Assembly: GCF_000526155.1 (NCBI RefSeq)
Contig: NZ_JAFN01000001.1
Coordinates: 2,381,014-2,445,013 of the forward strand
Direction: 5' to 3'
DNA: 64,000 nucleotides
DNA from: Deferrisoma camini S3R1
GTDB taxonomy: Bacteria; Desulfobacterota; Deferrisomatia; Deferrisomatales; Deferrisomataceae
Under the pieces are notes generated by a model. It did not search any database. It saw only the letters and a list, made by a program, of their open reading frames with translations, and was not told where the DNA came from. Shown piece by piece: positions 26,656-38,287 of the stretch. Each line of letters starts with the position of its first letter. Positions within the stretch are counted from its first letter, which is position 1. A program made the position numbers and the translations under genes.

Positions 26656-26919
26656 CGAATGGAAGCGGAAGCTCATGGTCACCCACGAGGCTCAAGGCCG
26701 CGCAGACCGTGACGCGCCAGACGGATCCGGGCCGGAGGCTGCGGGAAACGATCCGGCAGACCAGGGCGATCACCGGGGCCCGGTCGGGGCCCTGAAAAGG
26801 TGCTGGAGGGCGGCCGCCTCGCCGAGTTCCTGGTGGAGGGCCTGGCACCGACAAGGTGGTCGGGATCTCCCCTCGCCCTACCGGCCTGGGGTGCCTCGGC
26901 GTCCCCGGCCGCTCCCACC

Positions 26920-27225
26920 CGCCCCCCCCGGGAGTCCAGCAGGTCGGCCACGAGCTTGCGAGTGCTGGGGTCGTCCTCGACCACCAGAAACACCCCCCCG
27001 ACCCGGCCGCCGGGGGTGCAGGCGGGCGCCATGGGCGCGAGAGCCCGATCCAGCGCCACACCGAGGCGGGCGGAATCGTAGTTGGGCCGGCACACTCGGT
27101 AGTCCCGAGTCTCGCCCCGGCGCGCCCACCCGGACCACCTCGGCCCGGAGGCCCCCCTCGACGATCTGCCGCACCTCCTCTGCCGCCTCTCGGTCGTCGA
27201 GCCAAAGGAGGACCCGGCCGGCCCT
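26920..27225 (-). pseudogene. Decayed receiver-domain fragments downstream of hybrid kinase
   Basis: On the minus strand, straight after the hybrid kinase stop, GRVLLWLDDREAAEEVRQIV looks like a receiver-domain start, then the frame changes (ETRDYRVCRPNYDSARL). Further on, VFLVVEDDPSTRKLVADLL starts another receiver domain that quickly loses coherence. I interpret this as the eroded end of an operon that once encoded one or two more response regulators. Confidence 0.5.
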
Positions 27226-27235
27226 TCTGGTCCGC

Positions 27236-29398
<2,163 letters not shown>

Positions 29399-29413
29399 TT
29401 TCCCCTCCCCTCC

Positions 29414-29890
29414 TCACATCGGCCGCCATCCCCCGCAACCGGCCCTGGCACCGTGGCCCGTCCAGGGCAGGGCCTCGGCCACCCAAAACTCCAGGCTGCT
29501 CCGGACCAGCCGCACGAGGTCCTCCCAGCCGCAGGGCTTTACCACGTAGGCGTTTGCGTAGGCCCGGTAGCACGCCTTCACGTCGTCCGGGTCATTGGAA
29601 CACGACAGCACGACCACCGGAACCTGGCGCAGCTTCGGGTGCTGTTTCAGCTCGACCAAGAGTTCCCGGCCCCCCTTTCCGGGCAGGTTCAGGTCCAGAA
29701 AGACAACCCGGGGCGGCTCTCGTTTCGGGTCGGCCAGCCGCGCCCACGCCTCCTCGGCGCTCGCTGCACGTGCGATCCGCACGGACACCCCCGCCTCCCG
29801 GGCGGCTTCCTGGAACAGGTGGGCGTGGGCCGGGTCGTCCTCAACGAGGAGCACCTCGGGAACCCGGCTGCCGTTTGGGATCCCGCTCAT
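29414..29890 (-). CDS. Single-domain response regulator
   Basis: 158 residues from ATG at 29890, whose ATGA overlaps the stop of the upstream sensor kinase. It has a receiver domain (EVLLVEDDPAHAHLF, phospho-acceptor in VVFLDLNLPGKGG, VVVLSCSND, YVVKPCGWEDL) and ~20 extra C-terminal residues but no output domain. It resembles the Rcp1-like regulators that pair with phytochrome-type kinases, agreeing with the FAYVASHDLREPL kinase upstream. It is likely phosphorylated by that kinase and may pass phosphate to the hybrid kinase. Confidence 0.9.
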   Translation of the reverse strand: MSGIPNGSRVPEVLLVEDDPAHAHLFQEAAREAGVSVRIARAASAEEAWARLADPKREPPRVVFLDLNLPGKGGRELLVELKQHPKLRQVPVVVLSCSNDPDDVKACYRAYANAYVVKPCGWEDLVRLVRSSLEFWVAEALPWTGHGARAGCGGWRPM

Positions 29891-32082
29891 GTCCCACTCC
29901 CCGTTTCCGGTTCCGGTCCGAGCCGCGGCAGTGTGAAGACCACACAGGTACCCCCCCCGGGCTCTGGCTCGATCCAGGTGCTGCCGCCGTGCCGCTCCAC
30001 GATGCGGCGGCAGATGGGCAGGCCCATCCCGGCGCCCGCCGGTCCCTTCGCCCCCCCCAGCCGGCGAAACCACAGGAACACCTCCTCGGCCCGTTCCGGG
30101 GGGATGCCGCGGCCGTTGTCCCGGACCCGGAACTCCCACATTCCGTTCCGGGGGCCCGCCTCCACCCGGATGCGAGGCGCCTCGTCCCCCCGGAACCGCA
30201 CCGCGTTCGCCAGCAGGTTCTGGAACACCCGCACCAGCTGTTGCCGGTCGACCCTCACCCGGGGCAGGGGCCCCGCCTCGATCCGGGCGCCCGACTCCTT
30301 GATCAACCGGCCGAGGTTGGCCCGGGCCTCGGCCAGGCATGCGGCCGCTTCCACCGGTTCCGGGGGCAGCCCCCGCGTCGACACCCTGGAGTACTCGAGG
30401 AGCGACTCGATCATGGCCTCCATACGCCGCACCCCCTCCACGGCGAAGGCGATGAACTCCCGGGCCGGGGGGTCCAGCCGCCCACCGTACCGCCGCTCTA
30501 AGAGCTGCACGTAACTCGCCACGACCCGCAGGGGTTCCCTGAGGTCGTGGGACGCCACGTAAGCGAACCGCTCGAGCTCCCGGTTGCTCTCCTCCAGGCT
30601 ACGGGCATAGGTCACGGCTGCCTCCTCGGCCCGCTTGCGCCGGTCCACGTCCACGATGACCCCGAGCAGGCTCGGCCGTCCTCCGTGGGCGGCCACCGGC
30701 AGGAACCGGGTGTGCACCCAGACCACGCTCCCGTCGGGCCGCAGCAGGCGGTGCTCGTACGCCCGGGGGCGTCCCCGGGACGCCAGACGGTCCAGCACCC
30801 GCCCCGCGGCCCGTCGCTCCGGCTCCGGGAGGCACCGCTGCCAGACTTCCGGGTTGGCCCGCAGCTTCACGCCTGGCACCCCGACCAGGGACTCCGCCTG
30901 GGGGCTCACGTACCCGAGCACCCAGCGGTCGGGCGCGAGCAGCGAGCGGTGGATCTCGAAAACGGCGGCCGGACCCTTCTCTACGAGGGCCCGGTAGCGG
31001 CCCGCAAGGGTCTGGATTCGGGCAAGCTGGGTTTCCTGCACGTCAGCCAACTCGTCGAGCACCGAGGCCAGGTAGCCGAACTCGCCGGGGCTCTCGGTCA
31101 GGGCCGAGAGGGGGCCCCTGTCCCCCCGCTGGAGGGCCCGGGTGGCGGACACGAGCCGCTCAAGGGGCCGGGTCACCCCCGTGCGGGCCACGCCGGCCGC
31201 AAGCCCCACGGCCAGGGCGAGACTTGCCAGCCCCCACACAAAGCTCCGGAACAGGTCCCGCCGGAGCCCCAGGGCGGCGGGCTCGGGGGACACCCCGGCG
31301 ACCGCCCACAGGGCCCCCGCTGAACCACCGGGCAGATCCACCCTATTCCACGCGTAGACCCGCACCCTCCCATCCAGCCCCTGGACTCTGGCCACCGCGC
31401 CCCCCGACCGCAGCGCCCCCAGCAGGGCTGACCCGGCCATGCTCCGGCCGGCCCATGCCCGGCCGCCCGGCTGGCAGGCCACCACGACCCCGGCTTCCGT
31501 CACGGTCAGGTACTCGTCGTCCCCCGTCCCGGGAACCGCCTCCGGGCTCCCCGGAGTGCCCAGGTCGATCACGGCCACCACCGCGCCCCGGATCCCCCCG
31601 CGCTCGTCCCGGATGGGCGCCGCCATCGGCAGGCCAACCCGGCCCGCGATGCGGCACCGGATGGGGCCGGCCACGACCGGATCCGCCGCGGTGCTGGTTC
31701 GTTGAAAGTAGTCGCGGTGGCTGGCGTCGAGGTCTGTCTCGGGGCTCCGGTTGCTGCAGACTACGTGGCCGATCTCATCAAGGACCGCGAGGGATGCGAG
31801 TGAGGTTCGCCCGGGCCAGGCGAGACGCGCGAGCAGCCCGGCGCACCGCTCCGGGTGGGCGAGGAGGAGTTCCGCGGCGGAGGCAACGGAGTTCGTGAGC
31901 GTCCGGGCGTCGTCCACCGCGTGGTGCACGTACGCCGCGTAGATCCGCGCCCGCACCTGCGCCTCCACCTCGAGCGCGGACGAGAGTTCCCGATGCTGTT
32001 CGAGAAGGTCCCACCCGGTGAGGCCCAGGAAGGGAGCCAGGGAAGCCAGAACGAGCCAAACCAGTCGTGTTCGCACGGACAT
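29887..32082 (-). CDS. Membrane sensor histidine kinase (periplasmic sensor, HAMP, PAS, HisKA, HATPase)
   Basis: 731 residues from ATG at 32082 (weak GGGGTGA site); the frame is open upstream only with a TTG. N-terminal helix (~5-25), a periplasmic Cache-like domain to ~280 (SHRDYFQRT motif typical of dCache), second helix (FVWGLASLALAVGLAAG), HAMP linker, a PAS domain (~400-500, VWVHTRFLPVAAHGGR), HisKA with H in ASHDLREPLRVV, HATPase with FQNLLANAVRF, DNGRGIPPE, GAGMGLPI. This phytochrome-like kinase class usually signals to Rcp1-type regulators, and one follows with a 4-bp overlap. The ligand is unknown. Confidence 0.9.
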   Translation of the reverse strand: MSVRTRLVWLVLASLAPFLGLTGWDLLEQHRELSSALEVEAQVRARIYAAYVHHAVDDARTLTNSVASAAELLLAHPERCAGLLARLAWPGRTSLASLAVLDEIGHVVCSNRSPETDLDASHRDYFQRTSTAADPVVAGPIRCRIAGRVGLPMAAPIRDERGGIRGAVVAVIDLGTPGSPEAVPGTGDDEYLTVTEAGVVVACQPGGRAWAGRSMAGSALLGALRSGGAVARVQGLDGRVRVYAWNRVDLPGGSAGALWAVAGVSPEPAALGLRRDLFRSFVWGLASLALAVGLAAGVARTGVTRPLERLVSATRALQRGDRGPLSALTESPGEFGYLASVLDELADVQETQLARIQTLAGRYRALVEKGPAAVFEIHRSLLAPDRWVLGYVSPQAESLVGVPGVKLRANPEVWQRCLPEPERRAAGRVLDRLASRGRPRAYEHRLLRPDGSVVWVHTRFLPVAAHGGRPSLLGVIVDVDRRKRAEEAAVTYARSLEESNRELERFAYVASHDLREPLRVVASYVQLLERRYGGRLDPPAREFIAFAVEGVRRMEAMIESLLEYSRVSTRGLPPEPVEAAACLAEARANLGRLIKESGARIEAGPLPRVRVDRQQLVRVFQNLLANAVRFRGDEAPRIRVEAGPRNGMWEFRVRDNGRGIPPERAEEVFLWFRRLGGAKGPAGAGMGLPICRRIVERHGGSTWIEPEPGGGTCVVFTLPRLGPEPETGSGT

Positions 32083-32473
32083 GAGGGTCACCCCGTTCCC
32101 GCAGAGGGAACGCGAAACAAATATAGAATTCTCATCGACACCCCTCAAGCCGCGCTAAATCCGGAACCTCCTTTAGCATCAATATGTTACAAGAAACTGA
32201 ACCATTTTCCTCGTCGAGGGCTCCCCTTCTCCCGACGCGGCGCCCCAGGGGTTCAGAACTTTGAAGGTCCTCCGTCCCGAGCCCGGGCCGCCCCACCCCG
32301 CCGACGTTTAGGAGGCGATGCTAGGAGATGGCCATTTGCCTTTCGATGGGGCCGGTGGGCGACTGCTGCTACAACGCGACATGCGAGATCTTTTTTCTTG
32401 CCACGCTGGAATGCGGATTACGGGACCGCGTGAAGTACGCCCCCCCGGGAGGGCGGATGAAGGTTCTCGAGTA
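32083..32473. other. Intergenic region upstream of sensor kinase
   Basis: AT-richer than the surroundings just before the kinase gene (32100-32210), suggesting its promoter. No ORF of recognised family here. Confidence 0.45.
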
Positions 32474-32675
32474 CAACGATGGTTGGTACAACCTGCACCG
32501 GCGATTCCGGAGGCTCATCAAGACCCGCCGAGACTTTCCATCGGATGGCGCGTTGCTGGAGGTGCTATCCCTGGCCATCCGACATTCCAGAAGACGTGGG
32601 GACGCCCCAGCACCTATTGGGGCCAAACCCCGGGCCGGTTGGCGACCCACTTCGATCTGGTCGGAAACGTGACCG
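32474..32675 (+). pseudogene. 3' fragment of an IS256-family transposase
   Basis: A plus-strand reading LHRRFRRLIKTRRDFPSDGA then LLEVLSLAIR aligns by eye with the conserved end of IS256-type transposases (the LxxxLRKVIKTRGxFPSD segment). A frame change gives FQKTWGRPSTYWGQTPGRLA, the following WxxPIxxW region. Only ~65 residues remain, without catalytic DDE residues; no inverted repeats were found. Confidence 0.55.
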
Positions 32676-32750
32676 GGAACCGTCCCAGGCCGACACACAA
32701 AAATCTTGACAGCCCCGGCCATGCCCTGGACGTCCCCAACGCCCGCGGAT

Positions 32751-34004
32751 TCAGGAAAATAGTTCAATACTGGGCCCTTCTTCAGCCGAGCTTGCCTCGG
32801 CAACCCCTGTGGCCCGATCGTGAATTATCCGTTGCTCTTCCATCGTGTAGCCCAAAACCAGGCCATCCGGGACGAAGGGGGGAACAGGGTCCCCACCACC
32901 GGTCCGCAAGCGCTTGACCAACAAATCCGCGTGGTTGCTCATTTCATCGAGCGCTCCCGCCACCTGCTCGAGCCGTTGGCGGGCAATGTCCTGGAACTGG
33001 ATACTTGCAAGCCCTTCCATCACTTGCCGCCCCAGTTCCTTGTTGGCTTCTCGTGTGCTTGCTAGGACCTCCTGGACGACGGATGGCACCTCGGAAGCGA
33101 CCTCACCTAGCCCCCGCAGCATCTCGCCGGCCTCTCTCAACCCACGGATCTGTTCGTTCCGCCCTTCGTCCTGAAGTTGATGCCCAAACTTGGTGCGCAC
33201 CGTCGCCACCAGCTCGGAAAGCCCCCGTTCGATCCGCTGCGCCGCCTCGGCGGATTTCTGAGATAGGTCCCGAATCTCTTTCGCCACCACCGCAAAACCC
33301 CTCCCAGCTTCCCCGGCCCTGGCTGCCTCGATGGCCGCATTGAGGGCCAGCAAGTTCGTCTGGCTTGCAATGTCCTCCACCACCTCCGTGAAATTGCGCG
33401 GATCCTCGGCTCGATCCAGTACCTCCTCGATATGGCGCCACTCCTTTTGCAGTGCGGTTTGGCGGTTAGCCAAATAGGCCTCCAAGCCCTGCACAGCTTG
33501 AATATTTTTTTCCCGGTCCTCCCGCATCCGGCGCGAAAGGGCCTCGATCTCCTCCATGGCCGCGAAGATCTTGCTGGTCATGTCCCCCACCAGTTCGTCC
33601 AGGCCTTTGAAGCGCTCCACGATGTTCCGCGCCGCGTCTTCGGTGACCTGGGTCACCCCCGAGAGCTGGCCCTGCAACACCTCCCTGGCCCTGGCGTACG
33701 CATCCAAGGCGTCCACTGCGGTTTGGGTGAGCTCCCTGGTTTCAGAAAGCTGCTCGCTGTCGCGGACGAGACCTTCCAGCAGGGGGAAGCGGCGTGCCGA
33801 CAGCACCAAAAAAGCGGCTCCCAAGGCTCCGGTAAGGCCAGCCTCCAAAAGCGCCCCCAAAAGGGCGTCCCCCCCTCCAAGGCCCATCGTTTCCGTGCCC
33901 TCCCAGACCAGAAACCCCAGGTTACCCGCGGAGACCAGCAGGAGCACCCCGCCGACAAATCTGGCGAAACGACGGGTCAGAAGTAGGTACCTGGAAGCAT
34001 CCAT
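32751..34004 (-). CDS. Methyl-accepting chemotaxis protein, membrane-anchored, no large sensor domain
   Basis: 417 residues from ATG at 34004 (GAAGGGGC 7 nt upstream). Two membrane helices close together near the start (~12-35 and ~45-70) leave almost no periplasmic loop. A long coiled coil follows, with the receptor tip [20 protein letters not shown] and [17 protein letters not shown], then a C-terminal helical part ending in acidic PSIELFS. No HAMP domain is obvious. Last gene of the leftward chemosensory cluster. With no exposed ligand domain it may sense membrane state or intracellular cues. Confidence 0.88.
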   Translation of the reverse strand: MDASRYLLLTRRFARFVGGVLLLVSAGNLGFLVWEGTETMGLGGGDALLGALLEAGLTGALGAAFLVLSARRFPLLEGLVRDSEQLSETRELTQTAVDALDAYARAREVLQGQLSGVTQVTEDAARNIVERFKGLDELVGDMTSKIFAAMEEIEALSRRMREDREKNIQAVQGLEAYLANRQTALQKEWRHIEEVLDRAEDPRNFTEVVEDIASQTNLLALNAAIEAARAGEAGRGFAVVAKEIRDLSQKSAEAAQRIERGLSELVATVRTKFGHQLQDEGRNEQIRGLREAGEMLRGLGEVASEVPSVVQEVLASTREANKELGRQVMEGLASIQFQDIARQRLEQVAGALDEMSNHADLLVKRLRTGGGDPVPPFVPDGLVLGYTMEEQRIIHDRATGVAEASSAEEGPSIELFS

Positions 34005-34192
34005 TTTTTGCCCCTTCTCCCCGCGTGCCAGGGAGAAGAAGGTGAAAAGGCCTGTAGAAAACAGCGATCGCACAAAAACCTCTTTTTTCGCCAATCTATA
34101 TCCTCATGCAAAGCCTTCGGCGGCGCAGCTGGTCTCTCCCTTGAAAACGATGGGCCACCATCGGACACTAGCCGGAGGATCACATCCTGACA

Positions 34193-34564
34193 TCAGGCGC
34201 CCGGAACGACCTGCTTGATAACCTTCAAGAGATCATCTGCCAAAACCGGTTTCACCAGCCATCCCGTGGCACCGGCCGTCCGAGCCTCTTGGCGTTTGGA
34301 TTGCTGAGACTCGGTGGTGAGCATGAGGATCGGCACGAACCGAAAGCCCGGCACCTTACGCACCTCCCGGATTAGGTTAATCCCGTCCATGCCGGGCATG
34401 TTGAGGTCGGTGATGATCAGGTGGGGCTTCAGGCCCCCCTTGAGCTTGGCCAGGGCCTTTTCGGCGTCAGCCGCATCCTCGGCCTGGTACCCCGCCTTGG
34501 AAAGAACCGAGGCGATACTCATCCGCATCGTGCTCGAGTCGTCCACCAACAGGATCGTCTTCAT
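34193..34564 (-). CDS. cheY: CheY-like response regulator
   Basis: 123 residues from ATG at 34564 (GGGAGG upstream). A complete receiver domain: acidic pocket LLVDDS, phospho-acceptor D53 in IITDLNMPGMDG, conserved T in LMLTTES and K in LVKPV. No output domain. It lies between the ParA remnant and the membrane receptor in the chemosensory cluster. One of two CheY proteins there; this one has the TTES variant often seen in CheY proteins that pair with such clusters. Target (flagellar motor or other) unknown. Confidence 0.92.
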   Translation of the reverse strand: MKTILLVDDSSTMRMSIASVLSKAGYQAEDAADAEKALAKLKGGLKPHLIITDLNMPGMDGINLIREVRKVPGFRFVPILMLTTESQQSKRQEARTAGATGWLVKPVLADDLLKVIKQVVPGA

Positions 34565-34592
34565 GGCTCCCTCCCAGGTTTCGGCTCCCCCC

Positions 34593-34932
34593 TCAGGTCC
34601 ACAGGACTTCGATTCCCTCTGCAAAGATCCGGTATCCCAGCGCTCCTCCGCTCCGGAGCGCAAACCCGCACACGGGTTTCCCCGCCTCGAGCGCCTCGGC
34701 CAGCCGGACCCCCGGATCCCGGAAGATCCCGTGGCACGCGGGGGCCGATCGGTCGCAGGTCCCGCAGCCCAGCCCGATCCTTGCGTGAGCCTGGGTGTCC
34801 AGGTCCACCACCAGGGTGCGGTACCTCCTCCGACCCCACTCGACGGCCAGGTAGACCACGATGGCCGCCTTTTCCGGTGCCCCCCTTTTGGGGGTTGGCC
34901 ACCGCCACCACGAGGGCGGTGGCCCCTCTCAT
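34593..34932 (-). pseudogene. ParA/Soj-like ATPase remnant with frameshift in Walker A
   Basis: From ATG at 34932 the frame gives MRGATALVVAVANPQKGGTGK, a deviant ParA Walker A, then runs out of frame. A second frame continues with AIVVYLAVEWGRRRYRTLVV and DLDTQAHARIGLGCGT, the next ParA segments, ending with a stop at 34593. The total of ~110 residues is less than half a ParA. ParA-type ATPases (ParC/PpfA) position cytoplasmic chemosensory arrays in other bacteria, and the place between a STAS-like gene and cheY fits. The frameshift plus truncation argue it is dead, unless a base-calling error explains the shift. Confidence 0.6.
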
Positions 34933-34942
34933 CCGTGCCCTC

Positions 34943-35188
34943 TCACGTACCGCCGGGACTCCCTACACACCGCAACCACTGCGCCAGATCCGGATCCTCG
35001 GGCCAGGCCGAGATGGCTGGCGAGGCGGCCATCAGCACCTGGAGCACGGCGGTGTGCAGGTGCTCGACCCGCTTCAGGTTCACTTTGCCTCTGGGGTGGG
35101 ACTGGAGCCACGCCAGCAGTCCCTCGGCATCCTCCACGGCGCACACCCCCTCCAGCACTGCCACCGTTTTTTTGAAGGTTATAGGCAT
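34943..35188 (-). CDS. Small STAS-like protein of the chemosensory cluster
   Basis: 81 residues from ATG at 35188, overlapping the cheA stop by 10 bp. The pattern MPITFKKTVAVLEGVCAVED, LLAWLQSHPRGKVNLKRVEH and LHTAVLQVLMAA resembles a short STAS/anti-anti-sigma-type fold (beta-alpha-beta with a conserved HLHTA turn). Similar small genes sit beside cheA and parA in related clusters, as far as I recall. No catalytic residue is visible. A coupling or localisation role with the ParA-like protein is inferred. Confidence 0.6.
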   Translation of the reverse strand: MPITFKKTVAVLEGVCAVEDAEGLLAWLQSHPRGKVNLKRVEHLHTAVLQVLMAASPAISAWPEDPDLAQWLRCVGSPGGT

Positions 35189-37893
35189 GCCACCAACTCC
35201 CGCAGGTTCAGCACCAGCAGAACGCGCCCATCTCCCAGCAGGGCCGTGCCGGCGTACAGCCGGAACCCGGCCAGGATGCCCTCGAGCGGCTTCAGGATGA
35301 TGTCCACCCCCTCGTGGAACCGGTCCACCACCAGGCCCAGTTCGTTCCCGCCCACCTGCACCACCAGAACCGCCTCTTCGTCCCGCCCATTGGCGGGTTC
35401 TCGCCCCAGGGCGAGAACCCGCCTCAGCCGGCACAAGGGCACCAGCCGATCCCGGAGTACCACTGTTTCCCGGCCCTTGATCCGGTGGATCCCGTCGGCA
35501 GGCACCCGCACGGTCTCTACGACGCTTTCGATGGGCACCCCGAGCATCTGGCCCCCCACCTCCACGATCATCACCCGGGTCACCGCCATGGACAGGGGCA
35601 GGCTCAACCGAATGCAGGTGCCGCGCCCTGGCTCGCTCTCCACGGCCACCGAGCCACCGACTCGGTCCACCATGGCCCGCACCGCGTCCATGCCCACCCC
35701 CCGGCCCGACACGTTGGAGACCTGCGGCGCCGTGCTGAACCCCGGCGCAAAGATGAGGTGCAATGCCTCCTGGTCCGTGATGGTGTCGAGCCGCTCCTCG
35801 CTGAGGATCCCTTTCTCGTAGGCTTTTCGCTTCAGGTGCTCTGGGTCCATCCCCCGCCCGTCGTCAATCACCTCAATCAGCACTTGGTCGTCGAGCTGGA
35901 CCGCCCGCAGCCGGATCTCTCCCTCCTCAGTCTTCCCCGCCGCGAGGCGCTCGTCCGGGGACTCGATTCCGTGGTCCACGCTGTTGCGGATCAGATGCAC
36001 AAGGGGTTCGGCCAGATCTTCCACCACGTTTTTGTCGGCCTCGGTCTCCTCCCCTTCCATGAGCAGGCGTACCTCTTTGCCCAGCTTCCGGGACAAATCC
36101 CTTACGAGCCGGGGAAACCGCTGGAACGTGTGCGATACGGGCACCATCCGCACCTGCATCACCGCACCCTGGAGTTCCTCGGCGATCCGGTTGATCACCG
36201 CGTGCTGGTTCTTGATCTCCCGGGCCAGCTCCCGCACCTGGAACACGTTCTCGGCCCTTCGGGCCAGAAACGGCAGAGCGTTCTTGGCCACCACCAGTTC
36301 CCCCACCAGGTCCATCAGGGCATCGATGCGGGCTTGGTCCACCCGGAGCACCCGTACCTTCTGGCCGCCGTTCCCCCTGGGCTCCGGGACGGGGCCCTCC
36401 GGCTTCTTGGCCGGGGTTTGGGACGGGGCCCCGTCCTCCTCCGAGCCGGCCAGGCCCGCGGCCAGGGGAGCCAGGGCGTCCTGGAGCACCTCCCGCAGCG
36501 GTTCCCCCCCGCCCTGGGTTTGAGAGGCCTTCAAGGCGGCCGACACCCGGGCAGCCACCTCTGTCTGCCCCACCCCGATCAGCACCGATTCCGCCACCCG
36601 GGCCACCGACCGCAACACGCCGCGCCGGATTCCCGGGTCTACAGGGCTTGCCAGCAGGGTGCGCTGGGCTTCCAGGATCTCCACCGCCGCCGCCACGAGA
36701 TCCGGATGGCCATCCCCCAAGGGAGCCGGGGACGGTCCGCTCCCCCCGGTCTCCGCCGGCTCCCCGGCCGAGACACCGGCTCCGGAGGGGCGGTCCGCCC
36801 CCCCCTGCCGTCCCTCGGGCGGCGCCTCGCCCCGGGCCACGCACTCGATGAGCCACTCCACGAGCCCTGAATCCGGATCGGAGGTGGCCAGAACGGTGTC
36901 GAGCCACCGCAAGGCCGAGGCACTCAGGAGCTCCGGGCCGGCCACCCCCAGGGCGGTACCCACGGCCCGCCGCAAATTCTCCCACCGACCGCCCCGCGCC
37001 CCCTCCCGGGCGTCGTGCACGAACGCACCAAAGGGCTCCGGGTCGGAAGGCTCTCCCGTGGGTCGCACCCACGCGCTCGGCGCCACCGTCTCCACGCGCA
37101 CCTGGTCGGCCACGTATCGGAACCACTCTTCCACCTCCCCCTCCGGCGCGGCACACACCAGCCGAAACTCCAGCACGCACCGGTACGGATCCAGATCCCC
37201 CAGGTCGGGCCAAGGTTCCCTCGCCTGCACCGTGCCCCACGCCACACCCGGCGCGTTTCGGGCGGTGTGAAACGGATCGTCCCCCGCGAAAAAGCACGCT
37301 TCGTCCGGCGTGTAGGTGACCACCACCGGCCGCCCGGCCCCCTCCGCAGCCGCCCGGAACCACTCCCTCCGCAGTGCCTCCGAAACCTCCGCCGCCCACG
37401 GCAGCTCGCGCACGCCCTCATTGTTTTCCCCGGACTCCTGCAAGGGCAGCGCGTCGGTTTCTCGTGGGGCTTCATGCCCGGGCTTCGCCTCCGCCCGGCC
37501 GCCCCCGCCGGAGGCCCACTGCCGAAGCCGCCTCACCAGTTGGACACTGGCCTCTCCCGCACCAGGCCCCAAGGTTTCCGATGCTTCCAGCTCGTCCACC
37601 CAGGTGGCCACCTGGTCCAGGATCTCGAAAAAGATGTCCGCCCCCTCGGGGGTAAGCTGTTGCTGGCCTTGTCGCACCCCATCCAGCACGTCTTCCGCCG
37701 CGTGCACCAACCGAGTAAGCGACCCCAGCTCCTCAAAGATCCCCGACGAGCCCTTGATCGTGTGCATTCCCCGGAACAGCTCGTTCAGCGCCTCGGCGTC
37801 GCCGGGGTTGCGTTCCAGGACCAGGAACCCCTGGCTCACCCGTTCCAGGAGCTCCCGGGTCTCGGTGATGAACTCGGCCAGCAACGGGTTCAT
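35179..37893 (-). CDS. cheA: Chemotaxis histidine kinase CheA
   Basis: 904 residues. P1 Hpt domain at the start with H44 in FRGMHTIKGSSG; a long, poorly conserved acidic/proline-rich middle (~140-520) likely holding a P2-like response-regulator docking part; P3 dimerisation (ARIDALMDLVGELVVAKNAL); P4 ATPase (HLIRNSVDHGIE, DDGRGMD, GFSTAPQVSNVSGRGVGMDA); C-terminal CheW-like P5 (~770-900, GGQMLGVPIESVVETVRV). It is longer than E. coli CheA (654) because of the middle region. The start ATG overlaps the upstream cheY by 4 bp. It transfers phosphate from ATP to the cluster CheY proteins and CheB. Confidence 0.96.
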   Translation of the reverse strand: MNPLLAEFITETRELLERVSQGFLVLERNPGDAEALNELFRGMHTIKGSSGIFEELGSLTRLVHAAEDVLDGVRQGQQQLTPEGADIFFEILDQVATWVDELEASETLGPGAGEASVQLVRRLRQWASGGGGRAEAKPGHEAPRETDALPLQESGENNEGVRELPWAAEVSEALRREWFRAAAEGAGRPVVVTYTPDEACFFAGDDPFHTARNAPGVAWGTVQAREPWPDLGDLDPYRCVLEFRLVCAAPEGEVEEWFRYVADQVRVETVAPSAWVRPTGEPSDPEPFGAFVHDAREGARGGRWENLRRAVGTALGVAGPELLSASALRWLDTVLATSDPDSGLVEWLIECVARGEAPPEGRQGGADRPSGAGVSAGEPAETGGSGPSPAPLGDGHPDLVAAAVEILEAQRTLLASPVDPGIRRGVLRSVARVAESVLIGVGQTEVAARVSAALKASQTQGGGEPLREVLQDALAPLAAGLAGSEEDGAPSQTPAKKPEGPVPEPRGNGGQKVRVLRVDQARIDALMDLVGELVVAKNALPFLARRAENVFQVRELAREIKNQHAVINRIAEELQGAVMQVRMVPVSHTFQRFPRLVRDLSRKLGKEVRLLMEGEETEADKNVVEDLAEPLVHLIRNSVDHGIESPDERLAAGKTEEGEIRLRAVQLDDQVLIEVIDDGRGMDPEHLKRKAYEKGILSEERLDTITDQEALHLIFAPGFSTAPQVSNVSGRGVGMDAVRAMVDRVGGSVAVESEPGRGTCIRLSLPLSMAVTRVMIVEVGGQMLGVPIESVVETVRVPADGIHRIKGRETVVLRDRLVPLCRLRRVLALGREPANGRDEEAVLVVQVGGNELGLVVDRFHEGVDIILKPLEGILAGFRLYAGTALLGDGRVLLVLNLRELVACL

Positions 37894-38267
37894 CGGCTCT
37901 CTCCGTTCCGCGCCATCAGGGCCGCGAGCAGCCTGAACGCCTCCGGCCGCACCGGCTTCACCAGGTACAGGTTGGCCCCCACCCGGTAGGCATGTTCCCG
38001 GTCGTGCTTTTCGGACTCGGTGCTGATCATGATCGCCGGCACCCCTTCGAGCTCCGGGGTGCTTCGCACCTCCCTCAGCAGGGTGTACCCGTCCATCTTG
38101 GGCATGTTCACGTCCACCAGCAGGAGGTCGTAGGGGGTCACCAGAGCCTTCTCCAGGGCTTCCACACCGTTTTCCGCCTCCTCCACCTGGAACCCCGCCT
38201 CCTCCAAAATCTTGCGGTGGTACAGGCGCACCGTCACCGCGTCATCCACAATCAGCGCTCGTCTCAT
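37890..38267 (-). CDS. cheY: CheY-like response regulator next to cheA
   Basis: 125 residues, one receiver domain: ALIVDDAVTVRLYHR, phospho-acceptor D52 in LLLVDVNMPKMDG, ISTES and YLVKPVRPE. No output domain. Its stop overlaps the cheA start by 4 bp, and cheR ends 20 bp upstream, so it is certainly produced with the kinase. The likely main phosphate target of CheA in this cluster. Confidence 0.94.
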   Translation of the reverse strand: MRRALIVDDAVTVRLYHRKILEEAGFQVEEAENGVEALEKALVTPYDLLLVDVNMPKMDGYTLLREVRSTPELEGVPAIMISTESEKHDREHAYRVGANLYLVKPVRPEAFRLLAALMARNGESR

Positions 38268-38287
38268 GCCCGGTTTTCTCCCTGTGT

